Source: Bacteroidales bacterium (lineage in GTDB: Bacteria > Bacteroidota > Bacteroidia > Bacteroidales > UBA932). From it: 64,000 nucleotides of DNA. The stretch's first letter is position 1. The number at the start of each line of letters is the position of its first letter. Below the pieces are notes generated by a model that saw nothing but the letters and a program-made list of their open reading frames with translations, had not been told where the DNA came from and did not search any database. A program made the translations under genes and the position numbers. The DNA is taken from positions 1-64,000 of the forward strand of contig JAMPAT010000018.1 in assembly GCA_023667095.1 (NCBI GenBank), written 5' to 3'. Below, in pieces: positions 26,105 to 39,800 of the stretch.

Positions 26105-26146
26105 TGCCGCATACCCTGTCACCACAATGGTCCAGGGCTTGCGGCA
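26105..26146 (+). terminator. Large hairpin between SusD and the GH2 gene
   Basis: TGCCGCA (26105-26111) and CCCTG (26114-26118) pair with CAGGG (26133-26137) and TGCGGCA (26140-26146), separated by a 2x2 internal loop. The apical loop holds ACCA/TGGT. TGATTTTT follows after 3 bases. It could be a partial terminator or an mRNA-stabilising structure. Confidence 0.55.
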
Positions 26147-26181
26147 TCGGTGATTTTTCCATAACTTGCACTGATTTTTGA

Positions 26182-29775
<3,594 letters not shown>

Positions 29776-29778
29776 TTC

Positions 29779-29803
29779 ACCAGTCAGAGGCAGTCTGACT
29801 GGT
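29779..29803 (+). terminator. Terminator after the GH2 gene
   Basis: ACCAGTCAGA (29779-29788) pairs perfectly with TCTGACTGGT (29794-29803) around GGCAG. CCCAAATTTTTAAAAAAA follows. Confidence 0.75.
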
Positions 29804-30306
29804 CCCAAATTTTTAAAAAAACTTGATGCATTGCCGTTCCAGGCTGGCCGTTTTCATTGCCACCTTGGGACGGCAATTTGCTTGTTGATACACTTACAGA
29901 AGAATACTATAATTGTCCAGTTGACCCTGGAATAGCCGGCAGTACGGTTTTCATCTGCCGTTTGCTGTTTTTGCCAATGGGCGCGCACGCAAAAGTGCCA
30001 TGGAGAGCGTAGAATGAGGATTAGCGTGCCCGGTGGCATTGAAAAAAGGCACACTTTGGCACACTTTGGAAAAGATAGTTATTGAGTATCAATATGTTAT
30101 CTCTTCGGGCTGTGCTCGCTCAATGGCGACTTTTTCAGAACAGCCATCACCCTGCCACATGTCTGCGGATATGTTCTGTTTTCCTCTCTGGTCCTGTTTG
30201 CTGTTCCAAACTGACAGCAAATTGCCTCATAGGGAAAATGTGTTGCAATTTGCCGTTCCGCTCTGCTCCTCTCCTCAGCCAGTAAGGAACGCGGATGCCT
30301 CCAGGA
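29804..30306. other. 503-base gap between convergent genes
   Basis: No credible gene. It holds two tandem GGCACACTTT units at 30048-30067, an inverted repeat TTTGCTGT/ACAGCAAA (30197-30204 and 30214-30221), and scattered TTTGC/GCAAA words. It looks like decayed or spacer DNA. No clear terminator for the minus-strand esterase gene was found. Confidence 0.4.
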
Positions 30307-31740
30307 CTACCAGCAGTCCGTCCTGAAAGGGACGAGCGGGAGTGAATGCATGTTGACTACGTTTCCGGTCTGGAAATCGTGGAAACAATATCTGACAGCA
30401 ATAGGTGCAGGCACTTCTGGGGATGAAACAATGATTGTCTTCCTGTCGGTGTTGAGCCTGGCTGTGGCCGGATGGAACACCCTGTCTTCACCTGCAATCT
30501 CGAATCCTGTCAGCCCGTTCCATGGTGAAAGCCCGTCCGAAGCATTGTTGAAACTCAGCTCGATGGAATTGCCGTCCACTTCCATTGAACTGAATGAAGG
30601 ACCTTCGCAACCTACTGAGGTGTAGCCGTATGCCTTGTTTAGGGCCAGATAGGCAAGCCTTTCACCGACCGGTTTCTTCATCCTCGGATGAATCTGTGTG
30701 ATTTCGTCAGGATAGACGAGGTCATTGGTGCAGACCACTCCGCTGTTGCTGACAGTGCAAGGAATCCTTTGCTGCATCTCCCTGAATTTCGCCCCTGAGA
30801 TGTCATCGCCGTATTGCCAAGGTGCAAGTTCCACAAGGAATACCGGCTTCTCTTCACCACCCTGGTTGGTCCTCCAGATGTCAACCATTGTTGCAAAACG
30901 TTCCGTGTAGTCATCGTGCCGCCCGACATTTGACTCACCCTGGTACCAGAGGAATCCCTTGACTGTGTACTTCCGGATAGGGTGATACATTGCATTGTAC
31001 ATTATGCTTGGAGTGTAGTAATGCCACTGCCAGTCGTATTCAACATTCTGTGAATACTCTTTCTCGAAGTCAAACTCCCCATATCCCCTTACTATGCTTT
31101 CCGGAAGCCAGCCCTCAACCTTGCTGCCGCCCCAGCTGCAGACTATGATTCCGACAGGGACATCAAGCGCATCAGAAAGCATCTGGGCGAAGAAATATGC
31201 TGTTGCACTGAATCCAGGTGCGTTCTCAATTGTACTCTTCATCCATTTTGCACTGACATCGTCCTTTGGAGACAGTGCTGCTGTCTTTGGGATTGTCACG
31301 CAACGGATACCTTTGTATCTGCCGGCTGTGGCGATTGTCCTGTTGGCATCTTCCACAGGACAGTTCCAGAATCCTCCCAGCGGCATCTCCATGTTGGACT
31401 GTCCGGAGCAATACCAGACTTCACCTATCAGCACATCGCTGAGAACGATGGCAGATTCCTTGTCGGAAATTGTAATGCTCTGTGAATCATAGCTTGCACG
31501 AGGTGTGCATACTGACATTTCCCAGCATCCGTCGCTGCCTGCCTTTGTGCGGAATTTCTGCTTGCTCCAGGACGGGACGACCGTGACGTCACCTCCAGGG
31601 ACAGCCTTGCCCCATATTTTCACATCGGTGTTCTGCTGCAGTACCATGTTGTCACCGAGTATTTCGGGCAGCCATACCTTTGCCTCCATCGCAGCGGAAG
31701 CAAAAAGAATTAGAATGCAAAATGTAAATCTCTGAATCAT
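30307..31740 (-). CDS. SASA-family carbohydrate acetylesterase
   Basis: 477 residues. A signal peptide (to about MEAK, 17-21) implies the periplasm or surface. The protein belongs to the sialate O-acetylesterase (SASA) group of SGNH-type esterases: block I GQSNM with S115, a central LWYQGESN (residues 264-271), and H351 in IHPRMKK, with a nearby acidic residue as possible triad partner. In a mannan locus the natural role is more likely removal of acetyl groups from plant mannan than from sialic acid; this is inferred from context. It follows the epimerase gene on the same strand after 92 bases and is probably co-transcribed with it. Confidence 0.88.
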   Translation of the reverse strand: MIQRFTFCILILFASAAMEAKVWLPEILGDNMVLQQNTDVKIWGKAVPGGDVTVVPSWSKQKFRTKAGSDGCWEMSVCTPRASYDSQSITISDKESAIVLSDVLIGEVWYCSGQSNMEMPLGGFWNCPVEDANRTIATAGRYKGIRCVTIPKTAALSPKDDVSAKWMKSTIENAPGFSATAYFFAQMLSDALDVPVGIIVCSWGGSKVEGWLPESIVRGYGEFDFEKEYSQNVEYDWQWHYYTPSIMYNAMYHPIRKYTVKGFLWYQGESNVGRHDDYTERFATMVDIWRTNQGGEEKPVFLVELAPWQYGDDISGAKFREMQQRIPCTVSNSGVVCTNDLVYPDEITQIHPRMKKPVGERLAYLALNKAYGYTSVGCEGPSFSSMEVDGNSIELSFNNASDGLSPWNGLTGFEIAGEDRVFHPATARLNTDRKTIIVSSPEVPAPIAVRYCFHDFQTGNVVNMHSLPLVPFRTDCW

Positions 31741-31832
31741 AATGAAATACTAAATATAGGGTGTGCAAAAATCCTGACCCGTGTTTGCGCATTTGACTGA
31801 TTTGTAATTATTTGCTGTTTGCAGCTATTCGT

Positions 31833-33143
31833 CTACAGTGACGCTGTCCGCTCAATAATCTCCATGCACATGCGTCCGTTATGGTAAGGGCATTTCCAGA
31901 ATCCGGCCTTGTCGTCCTCCCTGTTGACTGTCCCGTCTGCACGCAGGCTCCAGAACCATTCTCCGTTTTCCCTGTCAACTATGTGCTCCTTGATGAATTC
32001 CCAGCACATAATTGCATCTTCCAGACCCGTCTGGCTGCCGAAATGCTCCCAAAGATTGAAGCATCCGACAACAGTCTCCGCCTGTACCCACCAATGCCTG
32101 TCGCCGTCTATATGCCTGCTGTCCGGTCCTTCATTCCCGCATTTTCCTGCCTTTCCGCCCTTGGCAGCCGGGCCGCAGCTGCTTTCATAAATCATGCCGC
32201 CCTCAGCGGAGAATCCTTCCAGTGCCGCCTCTGCAATCCGCGGCACAAGTGTCTCCACGCGTTCCAGGACCTCTTTGTCTCCAAGGACCAGTGCAGCCTC
32301 GTGCAGCAGCCATGAAGCCTCTATGTCATGTCCGTATGAGATAATGTCATAGCCACAGTCCCAGTCATTGTCAAAAAACAGTCTCAGATGTCCGTCAGCA
32401 CCGATGATATGTCTTTCAAAAATCCTGATTAGTCCTCGCAGCCGGGTTTCAAGGAGCGGGTTCTTCCATACCCTATAAAGGCATGTATATGCCTCAAGTA
32501 CATGGAGATGTGTATTCATCGTCTTGCTCTCGTTCGCATCCTTGTCGCTCAGCCTCATGTCTTCGATAGGTTTCCAGTCGCATGTGAATGCCTCGAAATA
32601 TCCGTCCTTCTCAGGATCAAAGCTATGTTCCTCAATGGAATGGAACATCCTGACTGCATATTCAAGAGCCTCTTCATCGCTGCAGGACCTGTACAGCTCG
32701 GCAAGGCCATATATGGCAAATGCTATTGCGTAAATCTGCTTCTTGGTGTCAAGTGGCTTCCCCTCAGGTGTCAGGCTCCACCATATCCCGCCATTTACAG
32801 TGTCATAGAAATTGTCGACAAGCTCCCGCTTTGCCCTCAATGCCATATCTAAATAAGGCGTTTGAGAGTCCGTGCTTCTGTCAGACGGCAGCGCAGAAGC
32901 CTTGTGCTCAAGGATCCGGTGTGCAGATGCAAATGTCCATAGCATCCTTGCATTCATGATTGCTCCTCTTGGAGCGGAAGTGTCCAGCTCTCCTGTACCT
33001 GTAATTCTTCCATGGAATCCTCCCGAAGGATTGCACATCCGTTTAATCCAATAGGGGAGGATATTTTCTGTCAATTCTTTTTTGACCTGTGAGGCAAGTG
33101 CCTGTGCTGCAAAAAAATCTGCAGCTGTCCTGTTGTTCTGCAT
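31833..33143 (-). CDS. AGE-family 2-epimerase, probably mannobiose 2-epimerase
   Basis: 436 residues from the ATG at 33143. The ATG at 33227 is excluded because it overlaps the probable -7 box. No signal peptide, so cytoplasmic. The (alpha/alpha)6 barrel of the N-acylglucosamine/cellobiose 2-epimerase family is supported by ENILPYWIKRM, NTHLHVLEAYT (H212/H214), YGHDIEASWLL (H272) and RHWWVQAETVVG (H350). H272 and H350 match the two catalytic histidines of cellobiose 2-epimerases. With GH130 at 52539 it makes the known route in which beta-1,4-mannobiose becomes mannosyl-glucose and is then phosphorolysed. A small Gly/Lys/Cys-rich loop (about 322-336) precedes the last motif. It is divergent from the AraC regulator gene. 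Confidence 0.9.
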   Translation of the reverse strand: MQNNRTAADFFAAQALASQVKKELTENILPYWIKRMCNPSGGFHGRITGTGELDTSAPRGAIMNARMLWTFASAHRILEHKASALPSDRSTDSQTPYLDMALRAKRELVDNFYDTVNGGIWWSLTPEGKPLDTKKQIYAIAFAIYGLAELYRSCSDEEALEYAVRMFHSIEEHSFDPEKDGYFEAFTCDWKPIEDMRLSDKDANESKTMNTHLHVLEAYTCLYRVWKNPLLETRLRGLIRIFERHIIGADGHLRLFFDNDWDCGYDIISYGHDIEASWLLHEAALVLGDKEVLERVETLVPRIAEAALEGFSAEGGMIYESSCGPAAKGGKAGKCGNEGPDSRHIDGDRHWWVQAETVVGCFNLWEHFGSQTGLEDAIMCWEFIKEHIVDRENGEWFWSLRADGTVNREDDKAGFWKCPYHNGRMCMEIIERTASL

Positions 33144-33224
33144 ATTGCTGTCTACTGTTAACAAAATCTTGCACGCATCCGGAATTATCCCTGCCGAAGC
33201 CAAGCCGTTTATATGTGCGCAGCA

Positions 33225-33232
33225 CAAATATA
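33225..33232 (-). promoter_or_regulatory. -7 box of the epimerase-esterase operon
   Basis: TATATTTG on the minus strand fits TAnnTTTG. A -33 box is not obvious. It predicts a leader of about 75 bases before the ATG at 33143. Confidence 0.5.
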
Positions 33233-33324
33233 GACAAAAATGCAGACAGAAGCCGCTGCAATGCCCTCTATCACAATAATATTGAAAAATATGTTAAAAA
33301 AGTATCAATTTCTGGATAAATGGC

Positions 33325-33332
33325 TAAATTTG
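33325..33332 (+). promoter_or_regulatory. -7 box of the AraC regulator gene
   Basis: TAAATTTG fits TAnnTTTG and lies 33 bases before the ATG at 33366. The -33 region is weak. Confidence 0.45.
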
Positions 33333-33365
33333 CGGACGATTCACCCCAATAACCAAATTTCAGCC

Positions 33366-34244
33366 ATGAGCGATGTCCTCACCGAAATCACGCCGTTGTC
33401 AGAAAAGGACTGTTTCCATATTGTGGAGCGGCACAAGAGCCAGTTTACATACCCTTTGCACCAGCACAAGGAATTCGAGCTGAATTTCATTGAGCACGGA
33501 ACCGGAATAAGGCGCATTGTGGGGGACAGCGTAGAGGAAATCGGTGAGTATGAGCTGGTCCTTATCGGGGCCGAGAACCTTGAGCATGTCTGGGAGCAGG
33601 GGAATTGTACTTCAGATGATATCCGAGAGATCACCATACAGTTCTCCGAGGACCTTTTCTCCGGTGACCTGCTCTCCAAGAACCAGTTTGCCTCGATCCG
33701 CAAGATGCTTGATGCCGCCAGCCACGGGCTTTCGTTCCCCGTGTCGGCAATAATGAGGGTCTATTCTGCCCTGGACGGCCTGGCCAGGGAACAGGAGCGG
33801 TTCGTGCAGTTCCTGAAATTCCTGTATATATTATATGAACTGTCCATATCGGAGGGTGTAAGGAGCCTTGCAAGCAGTTCCTTTGCACATGCCAAGAGGA
33901 ATACCGAGAGCCGGAGGGTGCAGAAGGTCAAGCAATACATCAATGACCACTATGCGGAGCAGCTGCGCCTTGATGACCTTGCTGACATGGTGGGGATGAG
34001 TCCGGTGTCTTTCAGCCGTTTCTTCCGTCTCAGAACCGGGTGTACCCTTTCTGAATATATAGTCGGGATACGTCTCGGCTATGCTGCAAGGATGCTCGTG
34101 GACACGACTAAGAACATATCGGAGATTTGCTATGAGTGCGGATTCAACAACCTTTCCAATTTCAACAGGGCATTCAAGTCCAAGAGGGGATATACTCCGC
34201 GCGATTTCAGGGATTTGTTCAAGAAAAACAAGGTTGTGGTCTGA
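33366..34244 (+). CDS. AraC-family transcriptional regulator
   Basis: 292 residues from the ATG at 33366; ATGs from 33240 onward lie upstream of the likely promoter. The N-terminal half is a cupin-like ligand-binding domain with YPLHQHKEFELNFIEHG. The C-terminal half (about 185-285) is a double helix-turn-helix: RLDDLADMVGMSPVSFSRFF and ISEICYECGFNNLSNFNRAF. It lies between the divergent epimerase operon and the GH5_7-CE7 gene, so it is the natural candidate regulator of the mannan locus, which has no HTCS of its own. A short promoter-bearing gap follows it. Confidence 0.92.
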   Translation: MSDVLTEITPLSEKDCFHIVERHKSQFTYPLHQHKEFELNFIEHGTGIRRIVGDSVEEIGEYELVLIGAENLEHVWEQGNCTSDDIREITIQFSEDLFSGDLLSKNQFASIRKMLDAASHGLSFPVSAIMRVYSALDGLAREQERFVQFLKFLYILYELSISEGVRSLASSSFAHAKRNTESRRVQKVKQYINDHYAEQLRLDDLADMVGMSPVSFSRFFRLRTGCTLSEYIVGIRLGYAARMLVDTTKNISEICYECGFNNLSNFNRAFKSKRGYTPRDFRDLFKKNKVVV

Positions 34245-34271
34245 TTTGTATCAGTCTTTGATAAATATGTA

Positions 34272-34303
34272 TTTGTTTAGCGTGCCGGGACTGCCTACTT
34301 TTG
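34272..34303 (+). promoter_or_regulatory. Promoter of the GH5_7-CE7 gene
   Basis: TTTG (34272-34275), 20 bases, TACTTTTG (34296-34303): a full match to the Bacteroidetes -33/-7 consensus and spacing. The start codon lies 30 bases downstream at 34334. It is the best promoter seen in the mannan locus. Confidence 0.65.
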
Positions 34304-34333
34304 CAACCATAATAATTATTATCACTGGAATTA

Positions 34334-36823
34334 ATGAGAATTTATCAGGTACTGACGGCCCTGGCTTTTGCCACAGCCTTTATTTCCTGCCAATCCGGCA
34401 ACCTGGAACCATCTTTCTGCACAGTCAAGGATGGTGTCTTTCTATGTGACGGGAACCCTGTATATTATATAGGCACCAATTTTTGGTATGGCGCAATCCT
34501 TGGCAGCGAAGGGAAGGGCGGAGACAGGGCGCGTCTGAATGCAGAACTCGATACACTTAAATCCCTTGGTATCACTAATCTGCGTGTCCTTGTCGGAGGT
34601 GATGGCCCTGACGGTGTCCCGACAAGGGTCGAGCCTACTCTCCAGAAGGCTCCGGGAGTCTATAATGATGAAATATTCACAGGCCTTGACTATCTTCTCG
34701 CACAGATGGCTGAAAGGGATATGAAGGCTGTGCTCTATATAAACAATTCATGGGAATGGTCAGGTGGCTATGGGATGTATCTCGAATGGGCCGGTGCAGG
34801 CAAGGCAATCATCCCGTCGGTTGACGGCTATCCGGTTTTTATGGAGTCTGTATCGAAATTCATGACCGATGACAAGGCCAAGGAACTTTTCTATGAACAT
34901 GTGAAAAACGTAGTTTCGCGCACAAACACCGTGACAGGCCGTCCGTATAAGGATGACCCTGCCATATTCTCATGGCAGATAGGCAATGAGCCGCGCTGCT
35001 TTTCGGAAAGTCTTGAAGTTCAGGATGCCTTTGTAGATTTCATGTGGAATACGGCTGCTCTTATAAAATCCATTGACCCTAACCACATGGTCTCTTCCGG
35101 AAGTGAGGGGAAATGGGGGTGTGAAGGCAGCATGGAACTTTATGAAAGGATCCATTCCTGCCCTGATATAGACTATATGAATATACACATCTGGCCATAC
35201 AACTGGAGCTGGGTGCGTGAAGACAGCCTTTCGGAAAAACTCGGAGATGCGATTGCCAATACAGATACATATATTGATGAGCATCTTGTACTTGCTGCTA
35301 AATACGGCAAGCCGGTGGTCCTGGAGGAGTTCGGATTTCCGCGTGACGGTTTCAAGTTCGCCAAAGGCACTCCGACGGAATCCCGCGACGCCTATTACAG
35401 GCATGTGTTCGGACGTGTGGTGGAATCAGCCAGTGAAGGAGGTCTGCTTGCCGGCTGCAATTTCTGGGGATGGGGAGGCCTTGCCGCCCAGAGCGAGACA
35501 AATATATATTGGCAGAAAGGTGATGAATATTGCGGAGATCCTGCACAGGAACAGCAGGGGCTGAATTCCGTATATGTCTCGGACATGTCTACCATAGCTG
35601 CAATAAAGGAAGCGACTGAGGCTTTGGCTACGCCACGTGCGTGGTTTGTACTGGACGGGAACAGCGGTATATTCGTTTCCGGTGCTCCGCACGTCCTTAA
35701 GGTGGAACTGCACTCTTTCTCCATGAAGACGGTACATCTTGTCCTTGAACTCTCTGATGACTTCGGCAGGCATGCCGGAACTTTTGATGAATATGTGAAA
35801 ATTGCTCCGGGGGGGGCAGAGGCAGAGTTTGACCTTTCCCTTGAACCTGGCTTCTATAAGGCCGTCCTTTTCCTGGAGGGCAATGATGGAACAAGGACTG
35901 AACTGGCGCGTACAAATCTCGGATGCTGCCCGGAGCAGATTTCTTCACCACAGGACAAACAGCCTGACTTCGATGAGTTCTGGACCTCTACACTGGACCA
36001 GCTTGCCGCAACGGACGCCAGGCCGGAACTTTCCCTTATTGAGGAATATTCGAATGACGTGCGCCGTACATGGCGCGTGGATATGACTTCTTTCGGTGGC
36101 GAAAGGATAAGCGGCCTGCTTGTCGAGCCTGTGGCTCCAGGGAAATATCCTGCAATGATTTCATACATGGGATATGGCAGCAATGTCTGGTATTCTGACC
36201 CTTCATCGAATCCGGAAATGATTGAGTTCATGCTCTGTATCCGCAACCAGGCCCTCAACCGGAAACCTGGCGAGCCGGATGACTGGTGCACCCGTGGGCT
36301 TGAAAGCAAGGAAACATACTATTATAGAGGAGCCTTCGCAGATGCCGTGAGGGCTGTGGATTTTGTGTGCTCCCGTGAAAAGACCGACCTTTCCCGTGTA
36401 TTCGCAAACGGAGAGAGCCAGGGAGGGGCGCTTACGCTCGTGGCTGCATCACTTGACGGACGTATAAGGGCTATTGCCCCTTCTGCTCCTTTCCTCAACG
36501 ACTACCGGGACTATTTCGCCCTTGTCCACTGGCCTGCCGACCCTATTCTTGCCGCAGCAGAACAGAAAGGCATAACGGAAGACGAACTGTACCGTACTCT
36601 AAGCTATTTTGATGTAAAGAATTTCACGGACAGGATCAAGTGCCCGGTACTCATGGCCATAGGCCTGCAGGATCCGGTGTGTCCGCCGCATACGAATTTC
36701 GCGGGATACAACATGGTCAAGTCAGAGAAAAACTGGATATGCTATCCTCTGTCAGGCCATAATGTCTGGGAACAGCCCGGCTGGCCGGAAGCAAAAAATG
36801 AGTTTTTCAGAAAATTCATGTGA
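34334..36823 (+). CDS. Two-domain enzyme: GH5_7-type beta-mannanase fused to CE7 acetylesterase
   Basis: 829 residues. The lipobox ISC places it on the membrane or cell surface. Residues about 25-430 are a GH5 barrel resembling subfamily 7 endo-beta-mannanases: YYIGTNFWYG near the start, acid/base E219 in IGNEPR and nucleophile E332 in LEEFGFPRDG. Residues about 435-525 form a beta-sandwich linker containing a G8 tract. Residues about 530-829 are an AXE1-type CE7 esterase with S695 in GESQGG, D780 in GLQDPVCPP and H809 in SGHNVW. Linking backbone cleavage to deacetylation suits acetylated glucomannan. It has its own consensus promoter. CE7 enzymes also act on acetylated xylan, so the esterase substrate is inferred from context. 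Confidence 0.88.
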   Translation: MRIYQVLTALAFATAFISCQSGNLEPSFCTVKDGVFLCDGNPVYYIGTNFWYGAILGSEGKGGDRARLNAELDTLKSLGITNLRVLVGGDGPDGVPTRVEPTLQKAPGVYNDEIFTGLDYLLAQMAERDMKAVLYINNSWEWSGGYGMYLEWAGAGKAIIPSVDGYPVFMESVSKFMTDDKAKELFYEHVKNVVSRTNTVTGRPYKDDPAIFSWQIGNEPRCFSESLEVQDAFVDFMWNTAALIKSIDPNHMVSSGSEGKWGCEGSMELYERIHSCPDIDYMNIHIWPYNWSWVREDSLSEKLGDAIANTDTYIDEHLVLAAKYGKPVVLEEFGFPRDGFKFAKGTPTESRDAYYRHVFGRVVESASEGGLLAGCNFWGWGGLAAQSETNIYWQKGDEYCGDPAQEQQGLNSVYVSDMSTIAAIKEATEALATPRAWFVLDGNSGIFVSGAPHVLKVELHSFSMKTVHLVLELSDDFGRHAGTFDEYVKIAPGGAEAEFDLSLEPGFYKAVLFLEGNDGTRTELARTNLGCCPEQISSPQDKQPDFDEFWTSTLDQLAATDARPELSLIEEYSNDVRRTWRVDMTSFGGERISGLLVEPVAPGKYPAMISYMGYGSNVWYSDPSSNPEMIEFMLCIRNQALNRKPGEPDDWCTRGLESKETYYYRGAFADAVRAVDFVCSREKTDLSRVFANGESQGGALTLVAASLDGRIRAIAPSAPFLNDYRDYFALVHWPADPILAAAEQKGITEDELYRTLSYFDVKNFTDRIKCPVLMAIGLQDPVCPPHTNFAGYNMVKSEKNWICYPLSGHNVWEQPGWPEAKNEFFRKFM
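35809..35816 (+). repeat. In-frame G8 homopolymer in the GH5_7-CE7 gene
   Basis: Eight consecutive G encode part of IAPGGAEAEF in the domain linking mannanase and esterase. Slippage by one base would leave a mannanase without the CE7 domain. Confidence 0.85.
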
Positions 36824-36890
36824 CGTCCCTACAAAGAGTTCAGACAAAAAACAGAATACAATATAAATTATTAACACTAAAATCAGTAAC

Positions 36891-39800
36891 ATGAAAAGTA
36901 AATTATTTACTTGCTTGGCGTTGCTCTTCCTGAGCTTATCGCTCATGGCGCAGACCAAAAGTGTCAGCGGTACTGTCGTTGACAATGTCGGTCCTGTCAT
37001 AGGGGCGAGCGTCATCGAAAAAGGTACCCAGAACGGTGTCATTACAGATTTGGATGGAAACTGGAGCATCAAGGTGCCTAAAGGGGCGACATTGGTGTTC
37101 ACTTCCATCGGATATAAGGACGTTGAGATTGTCGTGGGCGACCAGAATGTCTACAACGTGACTTTGGATGAAGACAGGCTTCTTCTTGATGAGGTTGTCG
37201 TTGTCGGCTACGGTACGATGAAAAGAAGTGACCTTTCCGGAGCTTCCGTGTCAATGAACGAGGAGTCGCTCAAGGCTACAATCGTGTCTTCGCTTGACCA
37301 GACCCTCCAGGGACGTGCAGCCGGTGTACAGGCAGTCACAACTTCCGGCGCTCCAGGCTCATCTTCTTCAATCCGTGTCCGCGGACAGGCTACAATCAAT
37401 GCAAATGCGGAACCTCTTTATGTGATTGACGGAGTCATCGTACAGGGCGGCGGAAATTCCGGAGCGGACTTCGGACTCGGAGATGCCCTCGGAAACGGCA
37501 AAGTGTCGACAATTTCTCCGCTTTCAACTATCAACCCTGCCGACATTGTCAGCATGGAGATCCTCAAGGATGCCTCTGCGACTGCAATCTATGGCTCACA
37601 GGGTGCCAACGGAGTTGTCCTGATTACCACAAAGCGCGGTAAAGCAGGTGATGCAAAAATTACATACGATGGAATGTTCGCTGTCTCCCAGCAGACAAGG
37701 CGTCTGGACATGATGAACCTGCGCGAATATGCGCAGTACTACAATGACCTTGCATCAGTAGGCGAAATCAGCGACCCGAGCGAAGTCTATTCAGACCCTT
37801 CAATCCTTGGAGTGGGAACAAACTGGCAGGACGCGATTTTCCGTACAGCCCTCCAGCATCAGCACCAGCTTTCCGTATCAGGCGGTACAGAGAAGGTACA
37901 GTACTATGTGTCAGGCTCATATATGGACCAGGAAGGTACAATCATCGGCTCGAACTTCAATCGTTTCAGTGTGCGTACAAACCTTGATGCGCAACTTAAG
38001 AAATGGATAAAGCTCGGTCTCAGTGCTACATACGCTAACACAAATGATGACCTTAAGCTCGCGGACTCCAACAATGGTCTCATCTATTATTCCCTTACTT
38101 CGCGTCCGGATGTTCCTATCTACGACCTTGACGGCAACTATTCATCTGTAGTGGATGAGCACAACCTCAACCCGAACCCGATAGGAATTGCAATGGAGGA
38201 TGATATCCTGCTTAACCGTCAGAAACTCACAGGAAACATCTTTGCGGATGTGACTCCTTTTGTGGAAATCCCTTGGCTGAAGAGCCTTACATGGCGTGCA
38301 GAACTCGGCTTCGACCTCGGCTGGAGCAAGGCTGAGCGTTACAAGCCTATGCTTGACTTCGGTAACTGGACCCGTTCTACAAATGAGAGCAGCATCCAGA
38401 ATAACAGGAACACTTTCTGGCAGCTCAAGAATTATCTGACCTACTCGAATACATGGGGAAAGCACAGTGTTACTGCAATGGTAGGACATGAGATGTGGGA
38501 GTCACGCTATGAATATGCAAGCGTCTTCAACAACCAGCTTCCTTCAGATGCTGTGCACAACCCTTCTCTCGGAGCAGGAGACCCTAAGATCAGCTCAGGT
38601 TTCGGAAGTTCTGCAATGGCCTCAATCTTTACCCGTGAGACCTACAACTACGATAACCGCTACCTCCTTACCTATACCTACCGTTATGACGGTTCCTCAA
38701 ACTTCGGCCCGGACAACCGTTGGGCAGGATTCCACTCGGCAGCAGCTTCATGGAGATTCTCCAACGAGAAATTCTTCGAAAAGGCAAAGAATGTAATCAG
38801 CAACGGTAAGCTGCGTGTCGGCTGGGGACAGACCGGTAATGCAAATATCGGAGGATATGCATGGGGCTCCTCAATCAGCAAGATGCCTTCAGGACTCGGA
38901 ATGGGCTACCGTCCCGCAAATATTGCCAACACAGCAATCCGCTGGGAGTCACAGGAACAGTGGAATGTCGGACTTGACCTCGGGTTCTTTGACGACAGGC
39001 TCAACCTTATCGTGGATGCCTACATCAAACGTTCAAATGACATGCTTATGTCTATGCAGCTTCCTTCATATATGGGAACCCAGGGCAACGGCTCGTCTGC
39101 ACTCGCAGCCCCTAAGGGAAACTATGGAAGCATTGAGAACAAGGGTATAGAGATCACCCTCGATGCACATCCTTTCGTAGGTGAATTCCAGTGGGACAGC
39201 AACTTCCAGATTTCCTTCAACAAGAACAAGCTGCTCTCACTCTCGGGGACAGAGAATGCATCGCTTATCGGATATGGCCAGTGGAGTGACGTCATCTGTG
39301 TGTCTTCTATCGGTGAGTCACTGTACAATTTCTTCGGATATGAGGTTGAGGGTGTCTATGAGTCGCTTGATGACATCATGAACTCTGCGAAACCTGCTAA
39401 ATATCCTTCAGATGGAGTTTTCAACAGAGGAAATACAGTATGGGTCGGCGACCTCAAATACAAGGACCAGCTTACAGTGGACACTGACGGTGATGGCATT
39501 CCTGATGCAGGTGACGGTGTGATTGACGAGAACGACCGTGTCAACCTCGGTTCACCTCTCCCGATATTCACTTTCGGATGGACAAATACATTCCGTTACA
39601 AGGGATTTGACCTGAGCCTTTTCCTCAATGGTTCTTATGGCAACAAGGTAATGAACTACAATTCGATTACCCTTACCCACATGAACAGCCCTTGGACAAA
39701 CCAGCTCAATTCTGTAAATGACAGGGCAAGGCTTGTCCCTATCGACCCTGACAAGGTATATGCAGACGGTTCAAAATGGTATGACGACATAACCAACGTC

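Noticed and set aside
30048..30067. Two tandem GGCACACTTT units
   Set aside because: Only two short copies and no associated gene or palindrome. One more partial match near 61509 is not enough to call an element.
30033..30326. 97-codon frame in the 503-base gap
   Set aside because: Composition is random-looking (Ser/Cys-rich), it runs into the convergent esterase gene and it has no ribosome site or promoter.
33144..33227. Longer N-terminus for the epimerase
   Set aside because: The ATG at 33227 overlaps a TATATTTG -7 box, and the added 28 residues are not part of the family fold.
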